Shown: piece by piece, positions 34,849 through 44,360 of the stretch | How positions within the stretch are numbered: the first letter of the stretch is position 1 | Layout of the letters: each line of letters starts with the position of its first letter | Origin: an uncultured Pirellulaceae bacterium | GTDB taxonomy: Bacteria > Planctomycetota > Planctomycetia > Pirellulales > Pirellulaceae | Assembly (NCBI GenBank): GCA_937928555.1 | Contig: CALFWR010000099.1 | Location: 1 to 45,388 of the forward strand | Length of the DNA: 45,388 nucleotides | Reading direction: 5' to 3' | The notes under the pieces: generated by a model | Told to the model about the DNA's origin: nothing | Databases searched by the model: none | Seen by the model: only the letters and a program-made list of their open reading frames with translations | Translations under genes and position numbers: made by a program

Positions 34849-36384
34849 CTACAACCTCGCAGGATTAAATGGCGTCGTGGGCGTTTTGCCCGAAGCCTTC
34901 GACCGCAGCAACGGCCGCAGTCGCTCGATTACTTTGTTCGCCTCCGCGTCGGGCTTAATCGCCAAGTTATTGAACTCGCTGGGATCGGCGTGATGATCAT
35001 AAAGCTCCACGCCGTGCGCTCCTTCACCCCATTCAGTGAACCGGTAACGCTCCGTTCGAATGCTGCACCCCATGACCGGACTTTTCAAACGCCCGTCGGC
35101 AGGACGAAGCACCTGGGTAACCGCGACGCCATCCCACTGGCCAATGGGATCCACCAACAGCGGCCGCAAACTGCGTCCATCAAGCCCCGCAGGACTTTTG
35201 ACACCGGCCAAGTCCGTTAGCGTCGGATAGATATCAACGAACTCAACAATTCGCTCCGATGGTCCTTTGTTCTTTTGCACTTTTGTGCACCCCGGCGAAC
35301 GGATAATCAACGGAGCCCGGGCACCCTGCTCAAACAATGTTCGCTTCTGCCAGACCCCACCGTGTTCGCCAAGGTGATAGCCGTGGTCACTCCAAAACAC
35401 CACGATCGTGTTGTCCGCGATTCCAAGTTCATCAAGCGAATCAAGCAAACGGCCGATCTGGTCATCGACCATCGACACGCACGCGTAGTAGGCCTGGGTC
35501 GCTTTAAGCAGCGTCGGTTTGGCAAGGCCGTAGTTCGGGACTGGGCAGTTGTGAGCAAACGCTGCGATTGGAATGTCGTCCCGATCGCCCTTGGGAGCAA
35601 ACGGCAGACGCAGCTTCTCCAGCGGATACATGTCGAAGTACTTTTTGGGAGCCACGTAAGGCGTATGCGGTCGGAAGAAACCGACTCCCAGAAAAAACGG
35701 CTGGTCCTTTTTCTCTTTCATGATCTTGATCGCTTCGGTCGCGATCAAGCCATCGGTTTGCTCTTCGGCAGTTCCTGCCGCAGCAAGCCAACTGAGTGCG
35801 CCGCTGATTTTCCGATGGGGCTCCGCGTTGAAGACAAGTGCTTCATCGGTTTTGTCGCGGCCCATTGGGTTGACGGTGCGATTCCACGACGGAGCATCGT
35901 CGAACCCGTCGGTTCCGATCGACGCCGGCACGTTGTAGTGATAGATCTTGCCAACACGCGCCGCGAAATAACCCGCATTCTGAAAACTCTGGGAAAGCGT
36001 CACCGCGTCCGGGACGGCGTCGCGAAAATGAGCATCCAAATCGTAAACTTTGATTTTGTCCGGACGCAAACCGGTCATGATTGAAGCGCGGGTTGGGTTG
36101 CACAGCGGCAGTTGATTGTAAGCCCGTCGAAAACAAACTCCCGTCGCGGCCAGGCGATCAATGTTGGGAGTCCTGGCAACCAAATCGCCGTAGCAACCAA
36201 GCGTACAAGCCAGGTCATCGACGGCAATAAATAGCACGTTGGGCTTGCCGTTCTCTTTTTCGCTAACTTGCTCCGCCCGGACAGGTTGGACCTGGGCAAC
36301 ACAGACGCCAGCTTGATGCAGTAACGACACCGCCAACAGGGCGGCGGCAGCGAAACCAATACGGCAATGATCCAGCTTCTTCAT
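34849..36384 (-). CDS. Secreted sulfatase, iduronate-2-sulfatase-like
   Basis: 511 aa from the ATG at 36382-36384; the longer open frame runs past the signal peptide. The leader has [10 protein letters not shown], a hydrophobic stretch at 10-22 and a probable cut near Gln31. Metal ligands Asp56-Asp57 ([10 protein letters not shown]) are followed by the modification site Cys95-x-Pro97-x-Arg99 ([16 protein letters not shown]), where an FGE enzyme would make formylglycine. Further on are [18 protein letters not shown] and [16 protein letters not shown], typical of the iduronate-2-sulfatase group. It would remove sulfate esters from sulfated sugars such as algal polysaccharides. No other sugar enzyme is nearby. 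Divergent from the basic secreted protein gene. Confidence 0.93.
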   Translation of the reverse strand: MKKLDHCRIGFAAAALLAVSLLHQAGVCVAQVQPVRAEQVSEKENGKPNVLFIAVDDLACTLGCYGDLVARTPNIDRLAATGVCFRRAYNQLPLCNPTRASIMTGLRPDKIKVYDLDAHFRDAVPDAVTLSQSFQNAGYFAARVGKIYHYNVPASIGTDGFDDAPSWNRTVNPMGRDKTDEALVFNAEPHRKISGALSWLAAAGTAEEQTDGLIATEAIKIMKEKKDQPFFLGVGFFRPHTPYVAPKKYFDMYPLEKLRLPFAPKGDRDDIPIAAFAHNCPVPNYGLAKPTLLKATQAYYACVSMVDDQIGRLLDSLDELGIADNTIVVFWSDHGYHLGEHGGVWQKRTLFEQGARAPLIIRSPGCTKVQKNKGPSERIVEFVDIYPTLTDLAGVKSPAGLDGRSLRPLLVDPIGQWDGVAVTQVLRPADGRLKSPVMGCSIRTERYRFTEWGEGAHGVELYDHHADPSEFNNLAIKPDAEANKVIERLRPLLRSKASGKTPTTPFNPARL

Positions 36385-36599
36385 GGTAATTTCACATTGA
36401 GAATGGGAACGGAATGGGAACGGAACGGGCACCGATTCGCGGAGCTTATCGACAATTGTAGGACAGCTCACAGCCGCCTCGAATTCTGGGCTTTTTCCTA
36501 GCTTCAAAGGAAAGATACTCAAGACGCCAAGGTCTGAGGGTTCTATCTTCAGGTTGAAGAGTCCGACTCGTACCAACGAATTATAAAAGGCGTTTTCAA

Positions 36600-37250
36600 A
36601 TGCAAAGAAAACTATTGCTGGGTCTTGTGCTTTCTGTCGCGGTTGCGACCAGTGCATTCGCTCAAAGCAGCTCCAAATCACACAGTGGCTCCAACTCACG
36701 AGGGAGCAACACTAACACCAGCGCCATGGCAAAGAAAAACGCCAGGATGCAAGCCAAAGAAGAATCCAAAATCGTCAGGCAAATCGCCAAAACCGAGTTT
36801 GGCAAAATCAAATTGACCAAGGAGCAAAAGAAAACATTGGCCAGCCTTGTTCATGCCAAGTTCGAGCAGATCCAAACGGTCGAAACTCAAATCAACGCAT
36901 CCATTCCCGCTGACAAAACCAAGGCTCTGGGAAAGGCCTATCGGATGGCAACCAAAGAGGGCAAGTCCAAGTCCGAAGCCATGGCCGCGAGTATGATCAA
37001 AGCCGGGATCAGCGACACCGTGCAGCAAAAGGTAATCAGCCTCAACGCTTCGAAAAAGGAGCTGTTTCAGGGAATCCGCGATTCACTTGTCGAAACCCTG
37101 ACCGACAAGCAAAAGACGACGCTCGCCGAAGCCGCAGCGATGTCTGAAAAGAAGATGATGTCAGATAAAGAAGGCATGAAAAACAAGGAATCCAAGACGG
37201 ACAAAAAAGCCATGTCTGACAAAGGCAAGATGTCAGCAACCAAAGGCTAG
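36600..37250 (+). CDS. Secreted lysine-rich protein, weakly Spy/LTxxQ-like
   Basis: 216 aa with a clear signal peptide ([21 protein letters not shown], cut before QSS). A Ser/Asn/Gly stretch follows, then a helical Lys/Gln-rich body and a Lys/Met/Ser tail with near-repeats ([21 protein letters not shown]). Two LTxxQ-like motifs ([13 protein letters not shown] and [13 protein letters not shown]) recall the periplasmic Spy/CpxP group, but the similarity is short. It has no Cys pairs and is very basic. Function unknown; a periplasmic chaperone or nucleic-acid or polyanion binder are guesses. A terminator follows. Confidence 0.72.
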   Translation: MQRKLLLGLVLSVAVATSAFAQSSSKSHSGSNSRGSNTNTSAMAKKNARMQAKEESKIVRQIAKTEFGKIKLTKEQKKTLASLVHAKFEQIQTVETQINASIPADKTKALGKAYRMATKEGKSKSEAMAASMIKAGISDTVQQKVISLNASKKELFQGIRDSLVETLTDKQKTTLAEAAAMSEKKMMSDKEGMKNKESKTDKKAMSDKGKMSATKG

Positions 37251-37295
37251 GACTTGCGAAAGCAACTTTCGCTCTTGCGTTAAGCACTATCATTG

Positions 37296-37343
37296 CCCGC
37301 ATTTTGAGCCGCCTGAACAAGGCAGCTTGAATGCGGGTTTTTT
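37296..37343 (+). terminator. Intrinsic terminator after the secreted basic protein gene
   Basis: CCCGCATT (37296-37303) pairs with AATGCGGG (37330-37337), with an inner GCCGCC/GGCAGC partial stem, then TTTTTT. The remaining bases up to 37462 hold no gene; after them comes element copy 10. Confidence 0.82.
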
Positions 37344-37462
37344 CTTTGCCCGGACGGGCTACTCTCTGCCAACGAATCCTCCACACCGTGCCCGTTTCTC
37401 CTCAGATGGCATTCGACCGCCGTACTCGCCGAAGTTAGCGCCCAGCAACAGGAATTGTTCAC

Positions 37463-37651
37463 CCCGGATTATTCACGAGGCGTGGGCGTCAGAATCAGTT
37501 CCGGCACTGATCCGCGACTCGGATGCGCTGAAACGATCGCTGTGGTTTTCATCTACCGGATGATTCAAGTTTCTTGTTGAAATTCAGATTTCCCCTTGCT
37601 CCTGTTGGCCAGACGTAGAATCAACGCCCACGCCTCGTGAATAATTCGGGG
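37463..37651 (+). mobile_element. Short inverted-repeat element, copy 10 (type A core)
   Basis: The left end CCCGGATTATTCACGAGGCG and right end CGCCTCGTGAATAATTCGGG are nearly perfect inverse copies; unlike the others, both carry the CACGCC variant next to the end. The core is type A. No target duplication is clear. The element ends 6 bp before the sigma factor ATG, so it forms the whole upstream sequence of that gene. Confidence 0.85.
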
Positions 37652-37657
37652 TAATAT

Positions 37658-38329
37658 ATGATCTATCACAAACGATTTCACTTTTCCAAACCTCGGACAT
37701 CATTCTTGACCAAACCCAAAAACACGCCTCCGGCGACACACTCCATCACCGATGCCATCAACGGATTGGGCGAACACGACGATGAATCCATCGGCCTGTT
37801 GTGGAACCGGTTCTTTGATCGTCTCGCCAAATTCGCAGACAAAAAAGTTTTTCCCAGGCACGCACGTTTCTACGACGGCGAAGACATAGCAGCGTCGGCC
37901 CTGTATGCCGTGCTCGACGGAATGAAAAACGATCGCTTTGAGCGCCCCGGAAACCGGAATGACCTGTGGAGCCTTTTGGTGGTTGTCGCGTCGCGCAAAG
38001 CAATCAACAGGGGCATTCGCATGGATGCCCAGAAACGGGATGACCGCAGAACATCGCGTGGCAGTTCCGCATTTGTACCCCACGGCGAAGGAAACTTGCC
38101 AGAGTATCTTCGCTCAAGCAATGACCCGGCAAAGATGTATGAGTTCCAAGCAACTTGTAAAACAATGCTGAACCAACTCCCGGATGATTCATACCGCCAG
38201 GTCGCATTGCTGCGAATGGCAGGTTACACGAATGAGGAAATTGCCAAAGAGCTGGAATGTGCGACCCGAACCGTGGAACGAAAACTCGTCGCGATTCGGA
38301 AACTCTGGACTCGACTGACCGACCTGTAA
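37658..38329 (+). CDS. ECF-type RNA polymerase sigma factor
   Basis: 223 aa from the ATG at 37658. Region 2-like sequence (GLLWNRFFDRLAKFADKKVF, then DGEDIAASALYAVLDGM) is followed by NDLWSLLVVVASRKAINRGI. A region 4 helix-turn-helix near the end reads YRQVALLRMAGYTNEEIAKE and ATRTVERKLVAIRKLW. It belongs to the large ECF groups that planctomycetes keep beside serine/threonine kinases. The neighbour 51 bp downstream is such a kinase, so a signalling unit is likely. No ribosome site other than weak GGGG from the repeat is visible, and the true start could be a few codons later. Confidence 0.85.
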   Translation: MIYHKRFHFSKPRTSFLTKPKNTPPATHSITDAINGLGEHDDESIGLLWNRFFDRLAKFADKKVFPRHARFYDGEDIAASALYAVLDGMKNDRFERPGNRNDLWSLLVVVASRKAINRGIRMDAQKRDDRRTSRGSSAFVPHGEGNLPEYLRSSNDPAKMYEFQATCKTMLNQLPDDSYRQVALLRMAGYTNEEIAKELECATRTVERKLVAIRKLWTRLTDL

Positions 38330-38380
38330 CGACAAATTGAACCAACCTCGCCGCCTCACGCTTTGCGAAAGGAATAATCA

Positions 38381-41290
38381 ATGCCACCATCGCCACATGA
38401 TGAAACTGACCTCCTTGTTCTGCTAAACGCCATCTGCGATCGTTTCGAGGATGAACTCAAATCCGGCAAACCAGCTTCGATCGAACAGGTTTTAAGCGAA
38501 AACAAAAAAGCCTTTTCAAGTGGGCCTGCAAGGTCGGAACTGTTGCAAGAGCTGTTTCTTTTGGCCTTCCACTACAACGACAAAAATGACGTATTGGCAA
38601 ACGACTTACGAAACCGATTTCCCGCCGACGTCGAACTGATCGACCAAGCATTGAATTCGGCTCTTCTTCAGGCCAGTGAACAGGCAACCCACGCGTCGCA
38701 TCCTTCCGACACCGCGGTCGAAGACAAATCGCTAAAAGGTCACGAAATTGGGCCATACCGCCTACTCGCAGGTATCGGCGCCGGCGGCATGGGCGAAGTC
38801 TGGCTTGCCGAACGTCATGAGCCTTACCAAAAAGTGGCGCTGAAATTGATTCAGCGAGATCGGCTCGGGCAATCAACGGGACTAAAAGAATTCACCGCTC
38901 GCTTTGAAGCCGAACGTGAAGCCCTCGCGATGATGAGCCACCCCAACATCGCAAAGATCCTGGACGGCGGAACCACCGATGAAGGTCAACCTTTTTTTGT
39001 AATGGAATTCGTCGAAGGCACCACTTTGACGAAATACTGTGACCAAAAACAATTGAGCATCAGCACTCGTCTGGAAATTTTCACCGACATCTGCCGAGCC
39101 GTTTCGCACGCACACCAAAAAGGAATCATTCACCGCGACTTGAAACCCGGCAACATCATCGTCACAGAGATTGACGGCCAGCCAGTTCCCAAAGTCATCG
39201 ATTTCGGATTGGCCAAAGCCACACAGCAAACAACAAAGTTGACCGACAAGACGATCCAAACGCAAATCGGTCAGGCGATGGGGACATGGCAATACATGAG
39301 CCCAGAACAAGCCGGTGCCAAGGGCGAAGGAGTCGACACACGTACCGACATTTTCGCCCTTGGCGCGATCCTTCATGAGCTTCTTGTTGGCACGCCGCCC
39401 CTCTCCAAACAGGACATTGAAGACCACCTGGCCGGCAAAGACCGCTACCTGCACCACCTTGAACTGGCCTTACTGGTTCGAGAATTCGAAGCCCGTCGTC
39501 CCAGCTCTCAGCTATCAAAACTGAAACAAACCTCAACCGTCAGTGCAGCTGAAAAGACCACTCCCGGCATGGATGATTCGGTTTCCATCAATCGGGCAAT
39601 CACTACGTCAAAACTGGAAAACATTCTCACTGGCGAGCTCGATTGGGTCGTCCTCAAAGCGACCGCCCGCGAACCCGAGCGCCGCTACCAAACCGCCTCT
39701 GATCTGGCTGACGAAATCCAACGCTTCCTGAGCGGCGATGCTGTCCAGGCTCGCCCACCATCGACCACTTACCGCTTGCGAAAACTCGTTCGCCGAAACA
39801 AAGGACTCGTCGCATCAGTGGCAACCATTGCAACGCTTCTGGTTGCTGGGATCGTCGGCACCAGTACGGGCTGGATCCAAGCCATCAAACGCGCTGACTC
39901 CGAACGACTAGCAAAAGAGAATGAAAAACTGGCCAAAGAAGACGCCATCCGAGATTCAAAGCGCTCCGAAGATTCGCTGAAACTGTTTTTGGAATCTTTC
40001 CAGAGCGTCGACCCCAACAAAGGGGCCGACACCAAAATGACCGCCACGGACGTGCTGTTTGAGGCAAAGAAAAAGCTTGACAATTCAAAAATTGACGCGA
40101 AAGGTCGGGCAATGTTTCTGCGCGGCCTTGGCCAGACATTTGCCAGCAATGGTGAAATTAAAGCAGCAATTGAAACCGCCAAAGAAGAGATTGAACTGCG
40201 AAAAAATCACTTTGGCGAAAGCCACCCTGAATACATCGCTGCGATGATAGATCTCGCAGAGGGGTACCGGCGGCTTTCCGACTTTGACAAAGGGATCGAA
40301 ATTGGATTGGAAGCAAATCGATTGGCAGAAACGCACTTGGAACGAAACCATCCCCATCGACTTTGCGCGCTGATTTGTGTTGCCTCTGCCTACTACAAGA
40401 AAGGCGAAACAAAAAAAGCGATCACGATCGAGGAAAAGATCCTTGAAATCACAAAAAAACAAAAAGGGGAAAAGTCCATCGATACTGCCAAAGCGATGGG
40501 CAATCTGGCCTCAAGTTACTTTCAAGTCGGACGAACAAAAGACGCCGTAACGCTGGAAGACTCCGCCCTGGAACTGATGAAGTTCAACAAGGGAGACGAA
40601 CACCCGCACACGCTGGTAGCGATGAACAACCTTGCTGGTTCATACCACCATCTTGGTCGGCTTGAGGACGCAATAAATTTATTGGAACCGGCATTTGAGA
40701 TGCAAAAGGCAAAGCTTGGTATTAAACACCCGCACACCATGTCAACCATGCAAAGCATCGTAGTCTGCTATAACGATTCCGGTCGAGCCAAGGAAGCACT
40801 TACGATCAACAAGTTATTAGTCGCCGAACTTTCAAAGAAGTTTGGCGCAAACAATCCACGAACAATAATATCCGAGGCCAACTCTGCGATCAGCATGGCG
40901 ATTCTGGGAGATTACGCTGAAGCAGCGTCCAAGCACGAATCCGTTATTGAGAAACTGACAAAAGCGTTGGGGCCAGAGCATCCCGAAATACTTATTGCCC
41001 AAGGCTATTTGGCAGACGAATACCGCGGGAGCGGCCGTTTAGACGATGCCTTGGAACTGAACGAACAGTTGATCGAGAGAATGAAAAAGAATCCCAATTT
41101 TGGCCCCACGCACATTCACACACTTTCCACCACAGCAACACGCGCATTGATCCTGGATGACCTTGGAAGAACAGTAGAGGCGGTGGCACTACTGAAAGAT
41201 CTTGTTTCAACGATGGAAAAGAACCTTGGCAAAGATAATCCTCAGACCCAAAAAGCAAAAACAAAACTAGAAGAACTAACCGACCAGTAA
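38381..41290 (+). CDS. Membrane serine/threonine protein kinase with C-terminal TPRs
   Basis: 969 aa. A ~120-residue helical leader precedes a PknB-type kinase domain: P-loop GIGAGGMGEV (131-140), Lys155 (VALKLI), catalytic HRDLKPGN (251-258), DFG (274-276) and an APE-like segment SPEQAG. An ~25-residue membrane segment (KGLVASVATIATLLVAGIVG) follows near residue 480. The rest is TPR repeats of the kinesin-light-chain type with recurring 'HPHTL.AMNNLA.SY..LGR.EDA'. All kinase residues look intact. It probably senses or binds partners by the TPR part and phosphorylates cytoplasmic targets, perhaps including the sigma factor encoded just upstream. Downstream lies a detached TPR piece of the same kind. 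Confidence 0.9.
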   Translation: MPPSPHDETDLLVLLNAICDRFEDELKSGKPASIEQVLSENKKAFSSGPARSELLQELFLLAFHYNDKNDVLANDLRNRFPADVELIDQALNSALLQASEQATHASHPSDTAVEDKSLKGHEIGPYRLLAGIGAGGMGEVWLAERHEPYQKVALKLIQRDRLGQSTGLKEFTARFEAEREALAMMSHPNIAKILDGGTTDEGQPFFVMEFVEGTTLTKYCDQKQLSISTRLEIFTDICRAVSHAHQKGIIHRDLKPGNIIVTEIDGQPVPKVIDFGLAKATQQTTKLTDKTIQTQIGQAMGTWQYMSPEQAGAKGEGVDTRTDIFALGAILHELLVGTPPLSKQDIEDHLAGKDRYLHHLELALLVREFEARRPSSQLSKLKQTSTVSAAEKTTPGMDDSVSINRAITTSKLENILTGELDWVVLKATAREPERRYQTASDLADEIQRFLSGDAVQARPPSTTYRLRKLVRRNKGLVASVATIATLLVAGIVGTSTGWIQAIKRADSERLAKENEKLAKEDAIRDSKRSEDSLKLFLESFQSVDPNKGADTKMTATDVLFEAKKKLDNSKIDAKGRAMFLRGLGQTFASNGEIKAAIETAKEEIELRKNHFGESHPEYIAAMIDLAEGYRRLSDFDKGIEIGLEANRLAETHLERNHPHRLCALICVASAYYKKGETKKAITIEEKILEITKKQKGEKSIDTAKAMGNLASSYFQVGRTKDAVTLEDSALELMKFNKGDEHPHTLVAMNNLAGSYHHLGRLEDAINLLEPAFEMQKAKLGIKHPHTMSTMQSIVVCYNDSGRAKEALTINKLLVAELSKKFGANNPRTIISEANSAISMAILGDYAEAASKHESVIEKLTKALGPEHPEILIAQGYLADEYRGSGRLDDALELNEQLIERMKKNPNFGPTHIHTLSTTATRALILDDLGRTVEAVALLKDLVSTMEKNLGKDNPQTQKAKTKLEELTDQ

Positions 41291-41499
41291 TGCAAACTCC
41301 CCAGCCAGTCGCATGTCAATTTTCAATTTCGCAACCTTTGGCCTTTCCGTCCTGACCTATCGCTTGCAGGCGAACTTGCACTCTCGATCTCGCTATTTTG
41401 AAAAAGACGGCGGCGAATCAACGTCAGCTAATGACACAGTTTCGGAATTTTTAATCAGCCCGCTCCTCCTGCGGGTGTCCCATCTCTCTAGCTCACAGC
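41291..41499. other. Spacer between the kinase and the TPR fragment
   Basis: These 209 bases have no gene. If the fragment at 41500 came from a larger kinase, its kinase part is absent here; I see no remnant motif. CCTCCTGCGGG (41465-41475) is a short GC patch without a clear hairpin. Confidence 0.4.
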
Positions 41500-42267
41500 T
41501 TGGGGGCAGACAATCCTGAGTCGTTAATTACGGCAGCCATGCTGGCCGGCACCCTGAAAAGGGCTGGTCAGTTCGACGAAGCAATCGCACTGCTACACGA
41601 TGTAATAGATAAGTTGAAATCGACTGTAGGGCAGGATAATTCCGACTACGCAACGAACGCTTACAACCTTGGCCAGGCTTATTTTGTGTCCGGGCAACGC
41701 AAAAAATCTTTAAAATACCTTCGCGAAGCCGCCCAAGCCAACACAAGCTACCCCGGCCTTGCCGCTGCCCGCCAGTCTTATCGTAGCATTTTGATTTTAC
41801 TGAAAAATGCCGACGAGTTTCACGAGCTTGCGAAAGCCGAATTGGCGTTGGTCCGAGAGCAGCATGCCGCTGAGTCCGCTGAACTTGCTTCAGCACTTTC
41901 CATTTTAGCGCTGGACTATCTCAAAGTTGGTGGTCCTCAACACGCAGAAACCATCATGCAAGAAAGTTTGAAAATTCGACGACGAGTCAATCCAGAAGCA
42001 TGGAACACTGCATTCGCCGAACTTATGCTTGGCAAGGCCTTGATGGATCAAGGCGAGCTCGAAAAGGCAGAGCCACTGCTGACCTCGGGATACAAAACGT
42101 TAGTCGAGAAAGCCCAAGAGATCCCCGCTGTCGCACGAGCAACATGGATGAATGAGGCGATCGACTGGATGATCGACTTTGCGGAGTTAACAAAGGACGA
42201 GAAACTTATGGGTCTCCTGCGGGAAGAAAAAAACAAGTGGCAGGAATCGAAAGAAACATCGAGTTGA
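41500..42267 (+). CDS. TPR protein fragment resembling the C-terminus of a kinase-TPR protein
   Basis: 255 aa from a TTG at 41500. The first residues (GADNPESLITAAMLAGTLKR, AGQFDEAIALLHDVIDKL) are mid-repeat TPR sequence of the same style as the preceding kinase, where phrases such as 'GxxHPxTL..M.NLA..Y' occur. Helical repeats continue to a Lys/Glu end. No ATG, ribosome site, signal peptide or membrane segment is seen at the start; upstream the frame is open only back to 41455. It is most likely the surviving 3' end of a second kinase-TPR gene, or a separate gene with an unusual start. Confidence 0.5.
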   Translation: MGADNPESLITAAMLAGTLKRAGQFDEAIALLHDVIDKLKSTVGQDNSDYATNAYNLGQAYFVSGQRKKSLKYLREAAQANTSYPGLAAARQSYRSILILLKNADEFHELAKAELALVREQHAAESAELASALSILALDYLKVGGPQHAETIMQESLKIRRRVNPEAWNTAFAELMLGKALMDQGELEKAEPLLTSGYKTLVEKAQEIPAVARATWMNEAIDWMIDFAELTKDEKLMGLLREEKNKWQESKETSS

Positions 42268-42623
42268 GTCGCGGTCAAGGCTACCTGCATGCACCGGGCG
42301 CGGTGGTGATGGAGGGATCGGGCTGACTCCGATCGATCTGATCAATCGTTGCGATCGAGTTCAGGTTGCTCTTGCAACCGACACGACCAAAGAGAAACTG
42401 TTTTTCAATTTCTGAATCTTCCGAAATGACAGCAAGCGGTTGTATGCTGCTCTGGCGACGCGTGAAAAGGGCTTGAGCACACTCGATTGTAACTCGAATG
42501 GCGATTTCCAAGCTTGGAGACACTGCCAAAAAACGAAAATGCGATTTGGCGCTTCAGTTAATTTGGTCTGAATTATGGGTGGTCCTGTTTTTCGCCCCTC
42601 CTAAAACCCGAACAAGAGTACGC
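42268..42623. other. Gene-free stretch before the lipid operon
   Basis: These 356 bases lie between converging genes. An 82-codon minus-strand frame at 42281-42529 exists but has no family likeness and no ribosome site, so I do not call it. No terminator with a clear T-run is visible for either side. Confidence 0.4.
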
Positions 42624-43625
42624 CTACCACCGAATTAACGAACTCCCGCAAGTCAGCCCCCCACCAAAACCAACTAGGCAAACAATTTGACCATCTCGCA
42701 AAATCTTTGATTCATTCGCGTCGGCCAATGCCAGTGGGATGGATGCAGCAGATGTGTTTCCATAATTTTGAATGTTGGTGAAAATCTTCTCTCGCGGGAA
42801 ATTCAGACGCTCAGCAACAGCATCAAAAACACGCGTATTCACCTGATGCGGGACGACAATGTCAATATCTGTCACGCTTAGTCCAACTTCTTCAACTGCA
42901 TCCATAATACATCGTTGCATTGCTTCAATTGCGAACCGAAAAACCTCTCGACCCTCGATCCCAATTGTTCTGATATTTGAAACTGCAGAAAATTCCGAAG
43001 ACAAACCCTGTTGCTGATGTGGAATTGTGTTGCCGGGCACTCTTACGAGTTCCTCGGGATCTCCTTGTGTCGCGACTTTGCAGCTGATTATTCTATGACC
43101 GCGACTGTCTCCTGTTTTCAAAATCGCAGCCCCAGCGGCATCGCCGAACAGTATGCAACTGCAACGGTCTGAGAAGTCCAAACATCGACTAAGTGCTTCG
43201 GCTCCGACAACTAAAGCAGTCTTGGCTTTCGAAGATTGAAGGTAAGACATCGCGATATCTACCGCGAACAGAAATCCAGTGCACGCTGCTGAAATGTCAA
43301 AAGCCGGGATCGGACGACACCCCAATTTGGCAACGATCCGAGACGCATTTGACGGTGTCATTGAATGAGGTGAGACGGTCGCGCATACGACAATGTCGAT
43401 TTGGTCGACTGAAAGTCCCGAATCCTCAATCGCTCTCTCAGCGGCGTCCGTTGCGAGAGTAGCCGAGTTTTCTTCGCTGTTACAAAAAGCTCTGGTGGCA
43501 ATGCCAGTCCTTTGGGCAATCCAGGTATCTGACGTGTCAACAATTGGTTCGAATTCAGCGTTGGTAACTCGATTGCTCGAAACAGTTGCCCCCAAGCCAC
43601 AAACGTAGATATCTTCATTCACCAT
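42624..43625 (-). CDS. 3-oxoacyl-ACP synthase III (KAS III)-type enzyme
   Basis: 333 aa. The catalytic triad is in place: Cys115 (DISAACTGF), His260 (VPHQVN) and Asn290 (QNYGNTSAAS). The start IYVCGLGATVSSNRVTN and the end LVGFGGGLTCGSSLIRW are typical. It would condense an acyl-CoA with malonyl-ACP. It lies 12 bp downstream of an N-acyltransferase gene and follows a desaturase, so it may be a specialised copy serving a dedicated lipid instead of the housekeeping FabH. I therefore give no gene symbol. Confidence 0.92.
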   Translation of the reverse strand: MVNEDIYVCGLGATVSSNRVTNAEFEPIVDTSDTWIAQRTGIATRAFCNSEENSATLATDAAERAIEDSGLSVDQIDIVVCATVSPHSMTPSNASRIVAKLGCRPIPAFDISAACTGFLFAVDIAMSYLQSSKAKTALVVGAEALSRCLDFSDRCSCILFGDAAGAAILKTGDSRGHRIISCKVATQGDPEELVRVPGNTIPHQQQGLSSEFSAVSNIRTIGIEGREVFRFAIEAMQRCIMDAVEEVGLSVTDIDIVVPHQVNTRVFDAVAERLNFPREKIFTNIQNYGNTSAASIPLALADANESKILRDGQIVCLVGFGGGLTCGSSLIRW

Positions 43626-43637
43626 TGCTTCCGCGTT

Positions 43638-44360
43638 CTATTTCAACCTAGCAAGTAGTGATTTTTCTTTGGAGCCAAACTTTCGAAAGTCCCAAACAAT
43701 CGGAAAGCTAACTCCATTGAATTCTTCGAACCAATGAGCGTCGCCAGCCAGTTTTGCACCAAGCCGAAAGAACATTCTCAACGCAGGTGGCATCGACTTT
43801 CGAGATTCCCGGGAAACTGGCGATTTGCTCTTAAAGTCCGGCAATCGTTTGCCGTGCTTGGCGACACAATCAACTGCTGCACATCTGTTCCCAAAGGCCT
43901 TTGCAAGCTCTTGTATTTCCATCACTCTTTGGACAGATGTAGTTTCAGGATATGCGTCCGCAAACAATACTTTGACGCCTGCATTCAACAAAAAGCGATA
44001 TGCAAACCCCCAGATGTTTCCAACTGAACTTCGAAACTTGGGTAACACAGCTGCTCGCGAAATTTGAGCAACTGCATCTCCGCCAACGTCGAGCCCTTGA
44101 ACTCTCCACAACGATCCGAACGGAAGCCCAAAACCTGGTTGCTCGATCCCCTGTATAAGCCTTACGGTTCCAGCGGGCTTTCCATCGCAGAAAGCAATCA
44201 GGTTCGTGCTGCGTTCTAGCCCGTCATACTCGTCGAACTCAAGCCCGTTGGAGTAATTTTTGGCATCGTAGAACGCAAACTCTTCAACGAAAACCTTATG
44301 TCGAATCTCAAAACAGGAACGGAGATCCTCTTGGCTTTCGGCCACTTTGATCTCAAGCAT
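43638..44360 (-). CDS. N-acyl amino acid synthase-like acyltransferase (FeeM/PEP-CTERM-associated type)
   Basis: 240 aa from the ATG at 44358-44360, chosen because GGA lies about 6 bases upstream; the ATG two codons earlier sits directly on that site. The N-terminal region (LRSCFEIRHKVFVEEFAFYD, ...NLIAFCDGKPAGTVRLIQG, then ISRAAVLPKFR) is the GNAT-fold signature shared by acyl-homoserine-lactone synthases and N-acyl amino acid synthases. Such enzymes move an acyl chain from ACP to an amino group. The start overlaps the desaturase stop by 8 bp (44353-44360), so translation is coupled. The product is unknown. Confidence 0.82.
   Translation of the reverse strand: MLEIKVAESQEDLRSCFEIRHKVFVEEFAFYDAKNYSNGLEFDEYDGLERSTNLIAFCDGKPAGTVRLIQGIEQPGFGLPFGSLWRVQGLDVGGDAVAQISRAAVLPKFRSSVGNIWGFAYRFLLNAGVKVLFADAYPETTSVQRVMEIQELAKAFGNRCAAVDCVAKHGKRLPDFKSKSPVSRESRKSMPPALRMFFRLGAKLAGDAHWFEEFNGVSFPIVWDFRKFGSKEKSLLARLK

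Noticed and set aside
42281..42529. 82-codon minus-strand frame in the gap before the lipid operon
   Set aside because: No recognisable domain, no ribosome site, mixed composition; could be chance.
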